Origin: Candidatus Peregrinibacteria bacterium
GTDB taxonomy: Bacteria; Patescibacteriota; Gracilibacteria; UM-FILTER-43-11
Length of the DNA: 53,994 bases
Direction: 5' to 3'
Assembly (NCBI GenBank): GCA_003154375.1
Contig: PMDG01000028.1
Span: 55,313 to 109,306, forward strand
The notes below the pieces were generated by a model that ran no database searches, was not told the origin of the DNA, and saw nothing but the letters and a program-made list of their open reading frames with translations. Below are positions 25,901 to 34,782 of the stretch, one piece after another. A program made the translations under genes and the position numbers. How positions within the stretch are numbered: position 1 is the stretch's first letter; each line of letters starts with the position of its first letter.

Positions 25901-26915
25901 ATGAGTTCTTGGTCTTCAGTTGCCCACAGGCCGCCTGGATGTCGTCGCCCTTGGTATGTCGGAGCGTGACCGCTATGCCAGCCTTTTCCATGATCTCCAG
26001 AAAACGGTGCATCCGGTTTTTGCTAGGCCGTTTCAGGGCCGAGTTTGGCACAGGGTTCAAGGGGATTAGGTTCACCTTGGCGTTTCTCCCTTTTAGCAGC
26101 TTGGCCAAGGCTTCCGCGTCCTCGATGCGGTCGTTCACTTCCTCGATCAAAATGTATTCGTACAGGATTTCGACGCCTTCCTTTTCCCATTTCCGCAAAT
26201 GGGCCATGAGGCCAGCCAGAGGATAGGCGGTGTTGGCCGGCATCAGTTTCGAGCGAAGTTCGTCCGTGGGCGCATGGAGCGAAAGCGCAAGCCCTATCCC
26301 CAGTTTTTCGGCACGCAGTTTTTCAAGGCCAGGCAAAATGCCGCTGGTAGAGACGGTGACGCGGGAGGGGGAGAGGCCATGTCGTTTCGGGTCGATGAGA
26401 ACCTTTATGGCGGGAATGACGCTTTCCAGATTAAGAAGGGGTTCGCCCATGCCCATGAAAACCACATTCAGATTTCCCGTGATTCCACGGCTTTTGGCTT
26501 CGCGTTTGGCGATCAGGAACTGGTCCAAGATTTCATCCGAAGTCAGATTGCGGGTAAGGCCCATCTGCCCAGTGGCGCAAAAGGCGCATCGCATAGGGCA
26601 ACCCACCTGGGAGCTCACGCAAACGGTGCCCCAAGCCTTTTTGTCGCCAGAATGGATCAGGAGGACGGTCTCGATCAGGTGACCGTCCTGTGCCTTGAGC
26701 AGCCATTTTATGGCAGCGCCCTCTTCGGAAGTCTGAGAGACCACAATCGAAAGCGAGTCGAATGGGACTTGTTCCGAAAGAAATTCCCGTTCGGTTTTCG
26801 GCAGGTTTGTCAGTTCGCTCCAAGAGGTTTTGAGCTCATTCTCGCGGGCATGCCAAACCTGCTTCAGCCGAAACGGTTTCCACCCCAGTGTTTTTGCGGC
26901 CTTTTCAAGATTCAC
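25899..26915 (-). CDS. rlmN: 23S rRNA (adenine-C2)-methyltransferase RlmN
   Basis: A radical-SAM enzyme that methylates A2503 of 23S rRNA and A37 of some tRNAs. The 338-residue protein has the cluster motif VGCPMRCAFCATGQMG (CxxxCxxC), FMGMGEPLLNLE, SRVTVSTSGI, LALSLHAPTDELRSKLMPAN and the second catalytic Cys in GDDIQAACGQL near the C-terminus. All key residues are present. Translation begins at a GTG (26915). The heptad repeat downstream overlaps its stop. It is the upstream gene of an rlmN-fecR pair on this strand, and a TCAATTG heptad repeat lies upstream of its start. Confidence 0.95.
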   Translation of the reverse strand: MNLEKAAKTLGWKPFRLKQVWHARENELKTSWSELTNLPKTEREFLSEQVPFDSLSIVVSQTSEEGAAIKWLLKAQDGHLIETVLLIHSGDKKAWGTVCVSSQVGCPMRCAFCATGQMGLTRNLTSDEILDQFLIAKREAKSRGITGNLNVVFMGMGEPLLNLESVIPAIKVLIDPKRHGLSPSRVTVSTSGILPGLEKLRAEKLGIGLALSLHAPTDELRSKLMPANTAYPLAGLMAHLRKWEKEGVEILYEYILIEEVNDRIEDAEALAKLLKGRNAKVNLIPLNPVPNSALKRPSKNRMHRFLEIMEKAGIAVTLRHTKGDDIQAACGQLKTKNS

Positions 26916-26942
26916 GGATTTGAATTGGATTCGTATTTGATT

Positions 26943-26994
26943 TTAAGTCTTAAATCTGTAATCTCACAAGTCAATTGTCAATTGTCAATTGTCA
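26943..26994. repeat. heptad repeats in the divergent rlmN spacer
   Basis: TTAAGTC, TTAAATC, TGTAATC, then TCAATTG three times exactly (26971-26991) followed by TCAA. The spacer separates the rlmN start from the gene at 27050. Confidence 0.8.
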
Positions 26995-27049
26995 AACGAT
27001 GGTTGAGGGGAGTAAATTTAAAAAAGTTAAAAAATTAACCCCATTAACC

Positions 27050-28246
27050 ATGAAAAGTACACTTTCTTCAAAAGTGGGCGTGGCGATCGCGTTGGTTGCC
27101 TTTTTCGGCTTGCCGCTCTTTGCCCAAGCCCAATACGGCCCTCCTCCAGGATTTGATATGTCATCGATCCCTGCAGGCATGAATATTCCAAGCGGAATGC
27201 CATCGGGTGATCAAATGGGGCCTCCAGCGGATGTTCAGGAGAAAATGAAAGCGGGTCTGACCCGACTCCAAAAGAGCGCGGATTCTATGGAGCGCGCCAT
27301 TAAGACTATGGACAAGGCGATCGCAGGTGCGGTTGCAGTCGGCTATGTGGTCCCTTCGGATATCTCAGTCCCCCTTGAGAAGGCGAGGACTGCCATCGCA
27401 ACCATCAGGGCTGCGACCGCGTTCGATGATTCCGTGAATCAGGCGATCGACGATTTCGACAACTTTACTCCAGTGTTGGATGCAAATATTGAGAATTTGA
27501 TGATGATGCCGAAATTCCCCAAGGTCCTCAAGGCCGCGGAGACCCAGTACAACAAACTGACCAAGTTTTTCGACACCACCAAGGCTCGCTTAGTGGGTTT
27601 GGAAGTCGACACGACTGCGGCGATTGCCGATGTGCAAACGAAGGTGGATTTGCAGAAATCCTATTTCGACCAAGCCAAGGCTTTGTCGATCCAGGGCAAG
27701 ATACAAGAAGCCTTCGACATGTTGACGGATAATTTCTTTCCGGGTCTTGAGACCACATCTCAGTCTATCGGCGTTCTGAATGCTTTGAAAGCCATCAGCA
27801 AGTCGGCAACGGGTGTGGCTCGAGGCATCGCCACAGCACAGAAGATCATCAATAGGCTCGATCAGGCGGGCCTCGAAGTGGCTGATCTGAATAAAATTGT
27901 TTCGGATTCCAATGCGAAATTGGCAGAGCTTAAGGCTTTGCTCAAGACTCCTGGCTATGATCTAGAGGCGGCCATGACAATGCTTGAGGATCTCGACAAG
28001 CTTCGTGAGGATTTTGACACCAAGGTTGATGAGCTAGTGGCGAGCGCTGGCAAAGATCTGGGCACACTGCCTACGGTCAAGATGTTCACTGGTGCCGTGA
28101 TTTCAACTCCAATCGATATCCGTGGAGGATTCGATAAGTACAAGGATAAGAATGGAGGATTCTCAGGGAAAGGTTCCCCCTCCGACTCAATGGGGATCGA
28201 TATGAGCGGCTACGGGGCACCGACGGATATTCCCGCGGGCTTCTAG
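27050..28246 (+). CDS. secreted alpha-helical protein
   Basis: A 398-residue exported protein; ATG 27050 gives a signal peptide ending FAQAQYG. A Pro/Gly/Met-rich segment (residues 28-62) is followed by about 300 residues of long helices with regular Leu, Ala and Lys spacing (for example QKSADSMERAIKTMDKAI, ATGVARGIATAQKIINRL), predicting a helical bundle or coiled coil, and a Gly/Ser/Met-rich tail. There are no cysteines in the mature part and no enzyme motif. Function unknown; a periplasmic or surface spacer protein would fit. A strong intrinsic terminator follows. Confidence 0.75.
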   Translation: MKSTLSSKVGVAIALVAFFGLPLFAQAQYGPPPGFDMSSIPAGMNIPSGMPSGDQMGPPADVQEKMKAGLTRLQKSADSMERAIKTMDKAIAGAVAVGYVVPSDISVPLEKARTAIATIRAATAFDDSVNQAIDDFDNFTPVLDANIENLMMMPKFPKVLKAAETQYNKLTKFFDTTKARLVGLEVDTTAAIADVQTKVDLQKSYFDQAKALSIQGKIQEAFDMLTDNFFPGLETTSQSIGVLNALKAISKSATGVARGIATAQKIINRLDQAGLEVADLNKIVSDSNAKLAELKALLKTPGYDLEAAMTMLEDLDKLREDFDTKVDELVASAGKDLGTLPTVKMFTGAVISTPIDIRGGFDKYKDKNGGFSGKGSPSDSMGIDMSGYGAPTDIPAGF

Positions 28247-28268
28247 TCCAAAACTCAATTCAATCAAA

Positions 28269-28306
28269 AACGGCCCGGTCGCCATCAAGGCCCGGGCCGT
28301 TTTTTT
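28269..28306 (+). terminator. intrinsic terminator
   Basis: A perfect 10-bp stem AACGGCCCGG / CCGGGCCGTT followed by seven T. Confidence 0.95.
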
Positions 28307-28486
28307 GTTTGTGGCTATGCGACTAGAAAAATTATATCAATAGTTAGAATCGAGGGGGATGAGCGAGCGTAGCAAAACCCCGAGCGGGTCTCGCCATGAA
28401 TTAAAAATAGACTTGAGGAGGTTGAGCAAGAGAAGCGAAGCCCAATTGAAACTCACTAGCGCCGCTTAACCGAGCCCGCGGGATAC

Positions 28487-28612
28487 GAGCTAGGCGTAGC
28501 GAGGAGTCGAGATGGGTCTCGTGGGCCCCATGAGAAGCTCGCGAAGCAGTGCGAGTGTTCCGAGGGCGAGACCTTGAGCGGGAAAGACCGTGAAAACCGA
28601 AGCGGTTTTCAC
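28487..28612. repeat. convergent-end structured element, copy B (clearest)
   Basis: The left block CGTAGCGAGGAGTCGA is followed by a long stem GGTCTCG (28515-28521) / CGAGACC (28567-28573). An internal hairpin CTCGC (28538-28542) / GCGAG (28551-28555) is enclosed, and the terminal hairpin is GTGAAAACC / GGTTTTCAC (28590-28612). It ends 4 bases before the stop of the DUF2207 gene. The stretch 28355-28486 upstream holds looser versions of the same vocabulary. Confidence 0.85.
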
Positions 28613-28615
28613 GCA

Positions 28616-30532
28616 TTACCATGACCCGCCACCGCCTCCGCCGAAGCCACCGCCCGAAAATCCTCCCGAGAATCCGCTCGAATGGAATCCTCCGCTGCTG
28701 TGCCCTTGGGGCATGGAGGTCATGGCAGTGCCCATGTGATTCGAGAATTTTCCAAGGTCGCCGACGAAAATCATCGGCCTGAAGGGGCCAGTGCCACCCA
28801 CGTACCAATCCGGAGGCTGGGCAAAAGTGTCTTTGAACGCCTTGCTCCATTTGTCTGCGATACTCAGAGTCATCGCGTAGGGCAAAAGGGTGTAGAAGAT
28901 GTTTTCCTTCTCCTGGAATTTCAAACGATCCTTTTCCGCGATCGTGATATACATCTTGAGACCGAGGATATGCTCGTAGGCCTCGGTGCCCTTGGCTGTT
29001 TTCCGGGGCATAAAGAAAGCGAAAGCAGCGGTCAGAATGGCATTGATGAGAAGGGCGAACGCCATCAACCTGATTGAGCTCTCGGGGGGAAGGGCATTGC
29101 TGAGATAGGAGCTGAGAATGACAAAGAAAATGAAGACCATGACTGCTTTCCCAAAATACGCAGCGCGCACGTTGGTCGGCGAAGAGACGAAGTAGCCAGA
29201 CTTGGTGAGCGAGTCGTAAAGGGATTTTTTGAGGTCGGGAAGTTTTTCGTAGAACTTGTATTTGAGCTCCGAGATTTTTTTGTGGGTTCCCGAGCCGAAC
29301 AGGGAGTCCATGTATTTCTTTTCGAATTCCGAAAGCCCCGGATCGCCCGGTTTCGGCTTATCCAGACGGATCAGCTCGTAGTCGTCCTCTTTGAAAACGA
29401 GTCCGAGAGCCTTGGGCAGGACTTTGATTTGGAGATACCCCCGAACCGCCAGATCCACAATGGTGGCGGAAAGGTCCCTAAGGTCGGCTCGCTCATCGTA
29501 AAGGGTTCCCATCTCGGCAGGTCGCATCTTGTCCGGCGCATCGTATTGGGGGACGATCACGCCAGTGCCCTTGGCATCTCGGCCCTTTTTCCAATAGGTG
29601 ATGATCGGTTCGAGGGCAATGAGGCCGGCGAGGATCCAAAGGGCCCAGAGCCCGAAGGCATACCACCAGGCGACCTGCAGCTCAAAGTTTTCGGTGGCGG
29701 CTTGGTTGGATTGTAGGGTGAGGGTTCTGGGTTTTGGGGAGCCATAACCGTATTTTTTCACCGCGACAGAGTAGGTTCCAGGATCCAGGGGGTTGATCGT
29801 GCAATCGGTTTTGCAGGCCAACTTTCCATTCAAAAGCACGGATGCGCCTTTGACGTTGCTGGTTACGGACAATTGCGTCGGTCGGGTCACGGTGTTCGGG
29901 GGGAGTCCGATCACAACTGTTAGGCCGCTATACGGGTCGAGCGCCCCATCGGTATCAAAGGTCGCCTGGGTTCCGGTTTTGTTGATCTGATATTTGCATA
30001 GCTCATCCGTGCTTCCTTCGGGGCCTGTGTAGCATTTCAGCCGAATGGGTTTGTTTTTCGCGGAATCCGGGAAGGTCGCGGTGGTTTCGGCCGCTTCGAT
30101 AGGAACGGCCCACTCGTTTCCCGTGGCGTTCCAATAAAGTTCATCGTGATCGTCGAAAAAGGTCATTGCCCCTTTGACCGTGTAGGTGATCACGTAGGTT
30201 TGCGCTCCAGTCACAGTGACATTCGCATCGCCGATCCGGATCCTCGGTCCATAGGCCCAGGATTCTTGGCTATAGGGTCGCGGAGCGCCCTTTTCGTCAG
30301 TGACACTGAGAATATTAAGATTCAAATCGGTGGCTTTGATGTCTCGGTAGATTCCATGACGGGGCTCTGAAAAAGTGACGGCAATTGTTTCGGTCACGGT
30401 GACCGAAGAGTCGGCTTGGATCGCCAGATCCGTCTGGAAACGGTTAATTGTGTAGGCTTCCTGAGCGTGGGCGGCCAACGGAAAAATCGCGACTGTAAGT
30501 AGAGTTAGGAGGAAGGTGCGGATTCGGTTCAT
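28616..30532 (-). CDS. DUF2207 membrane protein with PEGA-like insert
   Basis: A 638-residue protein. Signal peptide residues 1-23 (ending AAHAQEA) lead to an extracellular DUF2207 domain ([47 protein letters not shown]). Near residues 225-285 comes a PEGA-like carbohydrate-binding-type segment ([33 protein letters not shown]). One membrane helix follows ([20 protein letters not shown]), then a cytosolic helical part with [19 protein letters not shown], two more membrane helices, and the typical tail [12 protein letters not shown]. The family is common in Gram-positives and CPR; function is unknown. It is the distal gene of an operon with the PH-domain protein, 10 bases apart. Confidence 0.88.
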   Translation of the reverse strand: MNRIRTFLLTLLTVAIFPLAAHAQEAYTINRFQTDLAIQADSSVTVTETIAVTFSEPRHGIYRDIKATDLNLNILSVTDEKGAPRPYSQESWAYGPRIRIGDANVTVTGAQTYVITYTVKGAMTFFDDHDELYWNATGNEWAVPIEAAETTATFPDSAKNKPIRLKCYTGPEGSTDELCKYQINKTGTQATFDTDGALDPYSGLTVVIGLPPNTVTRPTQLSVTSNVKGASVLLNGKLACKTDCTINPLDPGTYSVAVKKYGYGSPKPRTLTLQSNQAATENFELQVAWWYAFGLWALWILAGLIALEPIITYWKKGRDAKGTGVIVPQYDAPDKMRPAEMGTLYDERADLRDLSATIVDLAVRGYLQIKVLPKALGLVFKEDDYELIRLDKPKPGDPGLSEFEKKYMDSLFGSGTHKKISELKYKFYEKLPDLKKSLYDSLTKSGYFVSSPTNVRAAYFGKAVMVFIFFVILSSYLSNALPPESSIRLMAFALLINAILTAAFAFFMPRKTAKGTEAYEHILGLKMYITIAEKDRLKFQEKENIFYTLLPYAMTLSIADKWSKAFKDTFAQPPDWYVGGTGPFRPMIFVGDLGKFSNHMGTAMTSMPQGHSSGGFHSSGFSGGFSGGGFGGGGGGSW

Positions 30533-30542
30533 GGTTTTTGGA

Positions 30543-31040
30543 TTATGTTTTTTGGAGCTGTTGTCCTTCGAGGAGGCGGATGAAATGCTCGGGGTCAGGG
30601 ATACCGGAAATCTGGAATTTTTCGTTTTGGTTTTGCTGGTTCAGGACAATCGTGCCGTATTGGAACATTTTACCAAAAAAGGTCTGGGAATACGTCACGG
30701 ATTTCACATTGGAAAGCTTGAAGCGTTTCTCGGCCACCAACAACAGGCCTTTCCGATGGATAAGGTTCCCTTCTTGGGCGAAAAAAGTCTCGCGGTACCA
30801 CGTGACCATGAGGTAAAAGGCGATCCCGATCTGCAACAGGATCAGCAGGATAAAGGTGAGGGTGTCGTAGGCGACCATATTCCAAGCTAAGCCCTTGTTG
30901 AAAGATTCTACGGAATCGCTGATGAAGGATACGGATAGGAGTGCGATGTCGAACAATACGGAAACGATTGTTAGCTTTAATATGAGCAGAATAGGAGTTT
31001 GCCGTGTCGCAATAGAAGGGGCACCAGTTTGGGTTTGCAT
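30543..31040 (-). CDS. bacterial PH-domain membrane protein (YdbS-like)
   Basis: A 165-residue protein with two membrane helices ([20 protein letters not shown] and [17 protein letters not shown]) followed by a bPH_2-type domain: [64 protein letters not shown]. This matches the YdbS/YdbT family of membrane-bound PH-like proteins, whose role is poorly known. It precedes the DUF2207 gene by 10 bases on the same strand, so the two are probably one operon. The start is ATG at 31040, without an evident Shine-Dalgarno. Confidence 0.85.
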   Translation of the reverse strand: MQTQTGAPSIATRQTPILLILKLTIVSVLFDIALLSVSFISDSVESFNKGLAWNMVAYDTLTFILLILLQIGIAFYLMVTWYRETFFAQEGNLIHRKGLLLVAEKRFKLSNVKSVTYSQTFFGKMFQYGTIVLNQQNQNEKFQISGIPDPEHFIRLLEGQQLQKT

Positions 31041-31130
31041 GAGAAAAGGTAAAAGATGTGCTAAGTATAGTGGTCGAGGCGAAGAAGGGCAAACGGCCCA
31101 AGGCTTTGCTGATTGGGGGGTGAAATTTGC

Positions 31131-31185
31131 TTGATCCTCACAAAGGAGAATGATAAAGTTGCATACAATTTAAAATTATTGTATG
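31131..31185 (+). promoter_or_regulatory. promoter with palindrome over the start codon
   Basis: TTGATC (31131-31136), a 17-base spacer and TAAAGT (31154-31159). A perfect 8-bp palindrome CATACAAT / ATTGTATG spans 31162-31185, covering the predicted transcription start and the ATG at 31183. That is a plausible operator or translational hairpin. The leader is about 17 nt. Confidence 0.65.
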
Positions 31186-31833
31186 AACAAATTTGAGCAA
31201 TGGTTTTCGAACCACAAGGAAAAGAGTCAGATGAAAGTGGTTCAAGCCGAGAAGCCGCTCGTGGGGCCATGGCTTGTCGAAGGTGAAAGCCCTATCCCAG
31301 TGCGCAGGTCTGATGGCCGGTTTTTCAGGCTGACCAATGTCGATGTCACCACAAATACGCGTGAAGTCGCTCAATGGAGCCAGCCCATGCTTGAGGAGAG
31401 TGAATCCTCCACGGTTTCAGGAATCTCAAAGTCTCTGACTGGATTCGTGGCGTTATTCCGGGGATTGATGAAGGAGGGGTCTCTTTATTTGGTCCAGGCA
31501 AAGGCGGAGCCTGGGAGCGATTCGGAAGGCAGGGTGCTGTTGGCACCCACGCTACAGGCAAGCGTCAGCAACATGTCAAAGCATGGCTCCAAGATTCCCT
31601 TCATTGCCGACTTTAAGCCCGAAAAGGCGAAGATGGCTGTACAAAGCAAGGATGGAGGTCGTTTTTACAATAAGAATAATTTGCTCGCCCTTCAGGATTT
31701 CACTGAGGAAGAAGCGGGGAAATTGGTGGCCCCGGAGAATTTTATCTGGGCCACGCGTGAGGAGATCCGAGGTTTGCAGATGAAGGGTTTGGCGAATGAG
31801 CATCTGAATGAGGTGTTGGGGGTGTTTTTGTAG
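31183..31833 (+). CDS. single-domain NDP-hexose 2,3-dehydratase homolog
   Basis: A 216-residue protein matching one half of NDP-4-keto-6-deoxyhexose 2,3-dehydratases (EvaA/TylX3 family): RRSDGRFFRLTNVDV, REVAQWSQPMLEE, YLVQAKAEPGSDSEG, LLAPTLQASVSNMS, SKDGGRFYNKNNLLAL, ENFIWATREEIRGLQ and a closing LNEVLGVFL. In known enzymes two such domains are fused (about 450-480 residues) and act in deoxysugar synthesis. Here only one is encoded, so it would have to dimerise or has another role. No other deoxysugar gene is near. The frame is intact and has its own promoter, which argues against a remnant. Confidence 0.8.
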   Translation: MNKFEQWFSNHKEKSQMKVVQAEKPLVGPWLVEGESPIPVRRSDGRFFRLTNVDVTTNTREVAQWSQPMLEESESSTVSGISKSLTGFVALFRGLMKEGSLYLVQAKAEPGSDSEGRVLLAPTLQASVSNMSKHGSKIPFIADFKPEKAKMAVQSKDGGRFYNKNNLLALQDFTEEEAGKLVAPENFIWATREEIRGLQMKGLANEHLNEVLGVFL

Positions 31834-31946
31834 AGAGATTCGGGAAGGTCACAAAAAAACCTCATTTGTACGAATCGTCGAAGGGGGATTTTGGTTGTAA
31901 AAGTGGTGGCTCGGAGGGTGCGGAGGTGTACGAGCACGAGGGGCAC

Positions 31947-32073
31947 GAGCTAGACGTAGCGAGGAGTCGACGCGGGTCTCGAGGGCGCCCGCGAGAAGCT
32001 CGCGAAGCAGGGCGAGTGTTCCGAGGGGGAGACCGCTAGCGGGAAAAGGCGGGAAAACCCAAGCGGTTTTCCC
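31947..32073. repeat. convergent-end structured element, copy C (after tRNA-Phe)
   Basis: ACGTAGCGAGGAGTCGA, a stem GGTCTC(G) / GGAGACC, the hairpin CTCGC / GCGAG and the terminal hairpin GGGAAAACC-CAAGC-GGTTTTCCC (32051-32073). The terminal stem differs from copy B at two positions on each side and stays paired. It begins 11 bases beyond the tRNA 3' end on the minus strand. Confidence 0.85.
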
Positions 32074-32083
32074 GTTATAAAAG

Positions 32084-32158
32084 TGGTGGCTCGGGGCGGG
32101 ATTGAACCACCGACGCAAGGATTTTCAGTCCTTCGCTCTACCACTGAGCTACCGAGCC
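32084..32158 (-). tRNA. tRNA-Phe (GAA), CCA encoded
   Basis: The minus strand folds as a cloverleaf: acceptor GGCTCGG / CCGAGCC, D-arm GCTC...GAGC, anticodon stem AAGGA / TCCTT with loop CTGAAAA (anticodon GAA), T-arm GGTGG-TTCAATC-CCGCC, discriminator A and CCA at 32084-32086. It is 72 nt plus CCA. Structured repeat copy C follows directly downstream. Confidence 0.97.
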
Positions 32159-32279
32159 ACTTTTTCAACTCACCGATATTAAAGCAGGGTTGGTGGTGAA
32201 AGCAAATCATTTTTAGGTTTCGGGGGTTGGATTGGACGCTATGGTAAAATTGGTTTCAAAAGAGGTTACCTGAAAAATT

Positions 32280-32828
32280 ATGAAAAAATGGAAAAAGATC
32301 CGAACCAAGGAAGCCATGGACATTGGCGGACGTTATCGCATTGAGGTGGACGAGGTGGTGTCTCCGGGGGGTAAAACCACAACGTATTCGGTGGTTCGCA
32401 TGCATCCATATTCCGTTATCATTCCGATTGATGCCAAAGGCAAGATGTACATGGTTAGGCAACATCGCTACACAACGGACACGGTGATGTTGGAATTCCC
32501 AATGGGGAGCACCGATGGCGAGGATCCCTTGGCGGCGGCGAAACGGGAATTGGAGGAGGAGTCTGAATTAGAATCGGACGAATGGATCGAACTGGGGCGG
32601 ATCCAAGAACTCAAGGGGATTTCGGACTCGACGGGATACCTGTATTTGGTCAGAAATGTGAAACCGGTATTGAATCCCAAACTCGACCCCGAGGATAAGG
32701 ATCTTATTGAGCGTTTGACGCTAACGGCAGATGAGGTCCGCCAAAAGATCGCGAAAGGGGAAATCAATGACGCAAGCACGATCTGTGCTTTCACAAAGGC
32801 AGAATTCATGGGGCTTTTGAAAAAGTAG
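32280..32828 (+). CDS. Nudix hydrolase, ADP-sugar pyrophosphatase type
   Basis: A 182-residue cytosolic protein with the layout of ADP-ribose pyrophosphatases: an N-terminal strand pair (YRIEVDEVVSPGGKTTTYSV), MVRQHRYTTDTVMLEFPMG, then the Nudix box. The box reads GSTDGEDPLAAAKRELEEES and deviates from GX5EX7REUXEEXGU: one residue is missing between G and E, and the late Gly is Glu. The metal-binding REXXEE core is intact. GRIQELKGISDSTGYLYLV follows, as in the family. Activity is therefore likely, though the substrate is uncertain. ATG at 32280 follows the motif GGTTACCTGAAAAATT, with no clear promoter. Confidence 0.85.
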   Translation: MKKWKKIRTKEAMDIGGRYRIEVDEVVSPGGKTTTYSVVRMHPYSVIIPIDAKGKMYMVRQHRYTTDTVMLEFPMGSTDGEDPLAAAKRELEEESELESDEWIELGRIQELKGISDSTGYLYLVRNVKPVLNPKLDPEDKDLIERLTLTADEVRQKIAKGEINDASTICAFTKAEFMGLLKK

Positions 32829-32904
32829 AGTTTGTGATTTGGAATGCTCGAGCCCATTGTGGCAATTTAATTTGGGTTTCGTTTGGGGTACGATCAAGAA
32901 CAAG

Positions 32905-32939
32905 AATTTCCAATTTCCAATTATCAATTTTCAATTGTT
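32905..32939. repeat. heptad repeat abutting thyX
   Basis: AATTTCC, AATTTCC, AATTATC, AATTTTC, AATTGTT: five consecutive 7-base units ending three bases before the ATG at 32943. Confidence 0.85.
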
Positions 32940-32942
32940 GGT

Positions 32943-34235
32943 ATGCACAAAATTTTCCTTTACGACGAATTCAAGCCTCAGGACATCGCCATGATGCAGG
33001 CGCTTTATTCGCGTAGTCCCTTGAGCGTCGAGGAACACGTCAAAAAGGTGCATCAGACCGGCTCCGGCAATTTCATGGAACGGTTTTATGTGGGCTATGG
33101 CCACGCCAGCATTGCCGATTGCGGGAGCACCACCTTGTTTATCGAAGGCATCAGCATGTTGGCGGACAAGGCCGTCCAAGATTGGCCGATGTATTCGGGT
33201 CAGGAGTGCAGTACTCGCTATATCGACATGTCCAAGCAACCGATCATCGATCCTCTTAAATCGCATGAGTCGAAAAAGATATTGGACGATTGGATGGCGT
33301 TTTATTTGGGGAACATGGAAAAGGTGGTCGGGCACCTGAGGGGGCTTTATCCCCGAAAACTGGAAGAGGATGAAAAAATGTATGAAAAGGCGATTCATGC
33401 TCGCGCCTTCGACATTTTGCGGGGGTTCCTGCCTGCCGGCATGACAACCCAGCTCAGCTGGCACACCAACCTGCGCCAGGCCTATGACAAATTGTCACTC
33501 CTTCGCCACCACCCGCTCGCGGAAACGCGCGAGATCGCCGAGGAGATGCTCAAAAAGCTCAAGGAAAAGTACCCCCAAAGCTTCAGCCACCCCCACATCG
33601 GCGAGCAGGAGGAATACCGATGCTTTGCAGTCCGCAATTACAATTATTTCGAGCCGAAAAAATCCAAGGATTTCGCATTCAAGACAACCGTCAAAAAAGG
33701 AGAGCTCAATAAATACAAGCATCTTTTGGAAAGCCGCCCACCCCGTATCGGATTGCCCCATTTCCTCACCGAGCTGGGCCAGGCCACGTTCGATTTCCGA
33801 CTCGATTTTGGCTCGTTCCGCGATATCCAGCGTCATCGCAACGGCGTGTGCCGAATGCCCTTGCTCACCACGAAACTCGGTTTCGAACGTTGGTATCTGG
33901 AGCAATTGCCTGGAGCTGTCCGTGCTGATGCCGATGAGCTTATTGAAAAGCAGACCAAAGCCATCGCCGCATTGGGTGCCACACCCGAAGTGTCACAATA
34001 TTACATCGCTATGGGCTTCCAAGTGGCTTGCCGTGTCACTTACGGTCTTCCCGCCGCGGTTTACGTGGCCGAGCTTCGCTCAAACAAAACGGTTCATCCC
34101 ACGCTTCGTAAGATCGCGCACCAGATGACCGGAGCCTTCCGCAAGAAATTCCCCATCCTCAAGCTCCACAGCGACCTCAATCCCGACGATTGGGATGTGC
34201 GGCGCGGGCTTGCCGATATTACGGAGAGGAAATAA
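32943..34235 (+). CDS. thyX: two-domain ThyX-like thymidylate synthase
   Basis: ThyX makes dTMP from dUMP using FAD and methylene-tetrahydrofolate. Usual ThyX is about 220-250 residues; this is 430 and contains two ThyX-like halves. The first (residues about 50-105) has YGHASIADCG, then SGQECSTRYIDM, which keeps the 'S..ECSTRY' end but has WPMY where RHR is expected. The second (about 265-320) has FGSFRDIQRHRNGVCRMPLL, which keeps RHR but lost the 'STRY' end. The active site may therefore be completed between halves. ATG 32943 follows a heptad repeat directly. No thyA is in the window. Assignment to the ThyX superfamily is firm; catalytic activity is inference. Confidence 0.82.
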   Translation: MHKIFLYDEFKPQDIAMMQALYSRSPLSVEEHVKKVHQTGSGNFMERFYVGYGHASIADCGSTTLFIEGISMLADKAVQDWPMYSGQECSTRYIDMSKQPIIDPLKSHESKKILDDWMAFYLGNMEKVVGHLRGLYPRKLEEDEKMYEKAIHARAFDILRGFLPAGMTTQLSWHTNLRQAYDKLSLLRHHPLAETREIAEEMLKKLKEKYPQSFSHPHIGEQEEYRCFAVRNYNYFEPKKSKDFAFKTTVKKGELNKYKHLLESRPPRIGLPHFLTELGQATFDFRLDFGSFRDIQRHRNGVCRMPLLTTKLGFERWYLEQLPGAVRADADELIEKQTKAIAALGATPEVSQYYIAMGFQVACRVTYGLPAAVYVAELRSNKTVHPTLRKIAHQMTGAFRKKFPILKLHSDLNPDDWDVRRGLADITERK

Positions 34236-34238
34236 TCC

Positions 34239-34274
34239 GGATTGTGGCTCGAATAGTGGCTCGGATTGTGGTAG
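34239..34274. repeat. 12-bp-period repeat, left arm of the S23 cassette
   Basis: GGATTGTGGCTC, GAATAGTGGCTC, GGATTGTGGTAG: three 12-base units, four bases after the thyX stop. It is inverted relative to the right arm at 34740-34775. Confidence 0.85.
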
Positions 34275-34351
34275 GTGTATGTTGCGCAAAAAAAGAGCAT
34301 GTGGTAAATATGTGACAAATTATTTTGTATTTAAACTATTATTTTGATTCT

Positions 34352-34735
34352 ATGTATGCCAAAAGTGCTAATGAGTTGGTGGTATATAAAATTGCGTTTC
34401 AGTCGGCCAAGGAGATTGACGGTCGGTGTAGGAAGATATCATTTCATTGGACTATCCCAGAGGTGTCTCAGGTCATAAGGTCGTCGAGTTCAGTGGCCGC
34501 GAATATCACGGAAGGGTTTGGTAAACGATTTTATCCAAAATTGTTGATTCACTATTTGAATATTGCCCTTGGATCTAGCGATGAAACCCAAAACCATTTG
34601 CATCTTCTAAATGCAAAAGGCTATATCGATGAGGACGAATTAAGCTATTATTCGGGCAGTTACAAGAATTTGTCGGTGCGAATTTTGAATTGGATTAACT
34701 ATTTGAAGAAAAGGCATAATATTTTACTAGGCTAA
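34352..34735 (+). CDS. four-helix-bundle S23/IVP-type protein
   Basis: A 127-residue helical protein of the TIGR02436 type (first described as proteins encoded in 23S rRNA intervening sequences): VYKIAFQSAKEIDGRCRKIS, SQVIRSSSSVAANITEGFGK, YLNIALGSSDETQNHLHLLN and a final Tyr/Leu-rich helix. The ATG at 34352 matches the family start ('MYAKSANELVVYK'); a frame extension upstream is unlikely. The gene is more AT-rich than thyX and is flanked by inverted 12-bp-period repeats (34239-34274 and 34740-34775), so it looks like cargo of a small mobile element. Members are found widely outside rRNA; their function is unknown. It is distantly similar to Avd of diversity-generating retroelements. Confidence 0.88.
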   Translation: MYAKSANELVVYKIAFQSAKEIDGRCRKISFHWTIPEVSQVIRSSSSVAANITEGFGKRFYPKLLIHYLNIALGSSDETQNHLHLLNAKGYIDEDELSYYSGSYKNLSVRILNWINYLKKRHNILLG

Positions 34736-34739
34736 TTCA

Positions 34740-34775
34740 CCACAACTATTCGAGCCACAATACGAGCCACTATTC
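34740..34775. repeat. 12-bp-period repeat, right arm of the S23 cassette
   Basis: (C)CACAACTATTC, GAGCCACAATAC, GAGCCACTATTC. It is complementary to the left arm and continues as GAAAACTATGG into the next start codon, as in front of holA. Confidence 0.85.
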
Positions 34776-34782
34776 GAAAACT

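Noticed and set aside
28401-28850. Minus-strand frame sharing the peptide SSLRLAR with frames at 31849-32118 and 42227-42538
   Set aside because: The shared peptide is a translation of the structured convergent-end repeat, not evidence for a protein family. The first of these frames also overlaps the DUF2207 gene.
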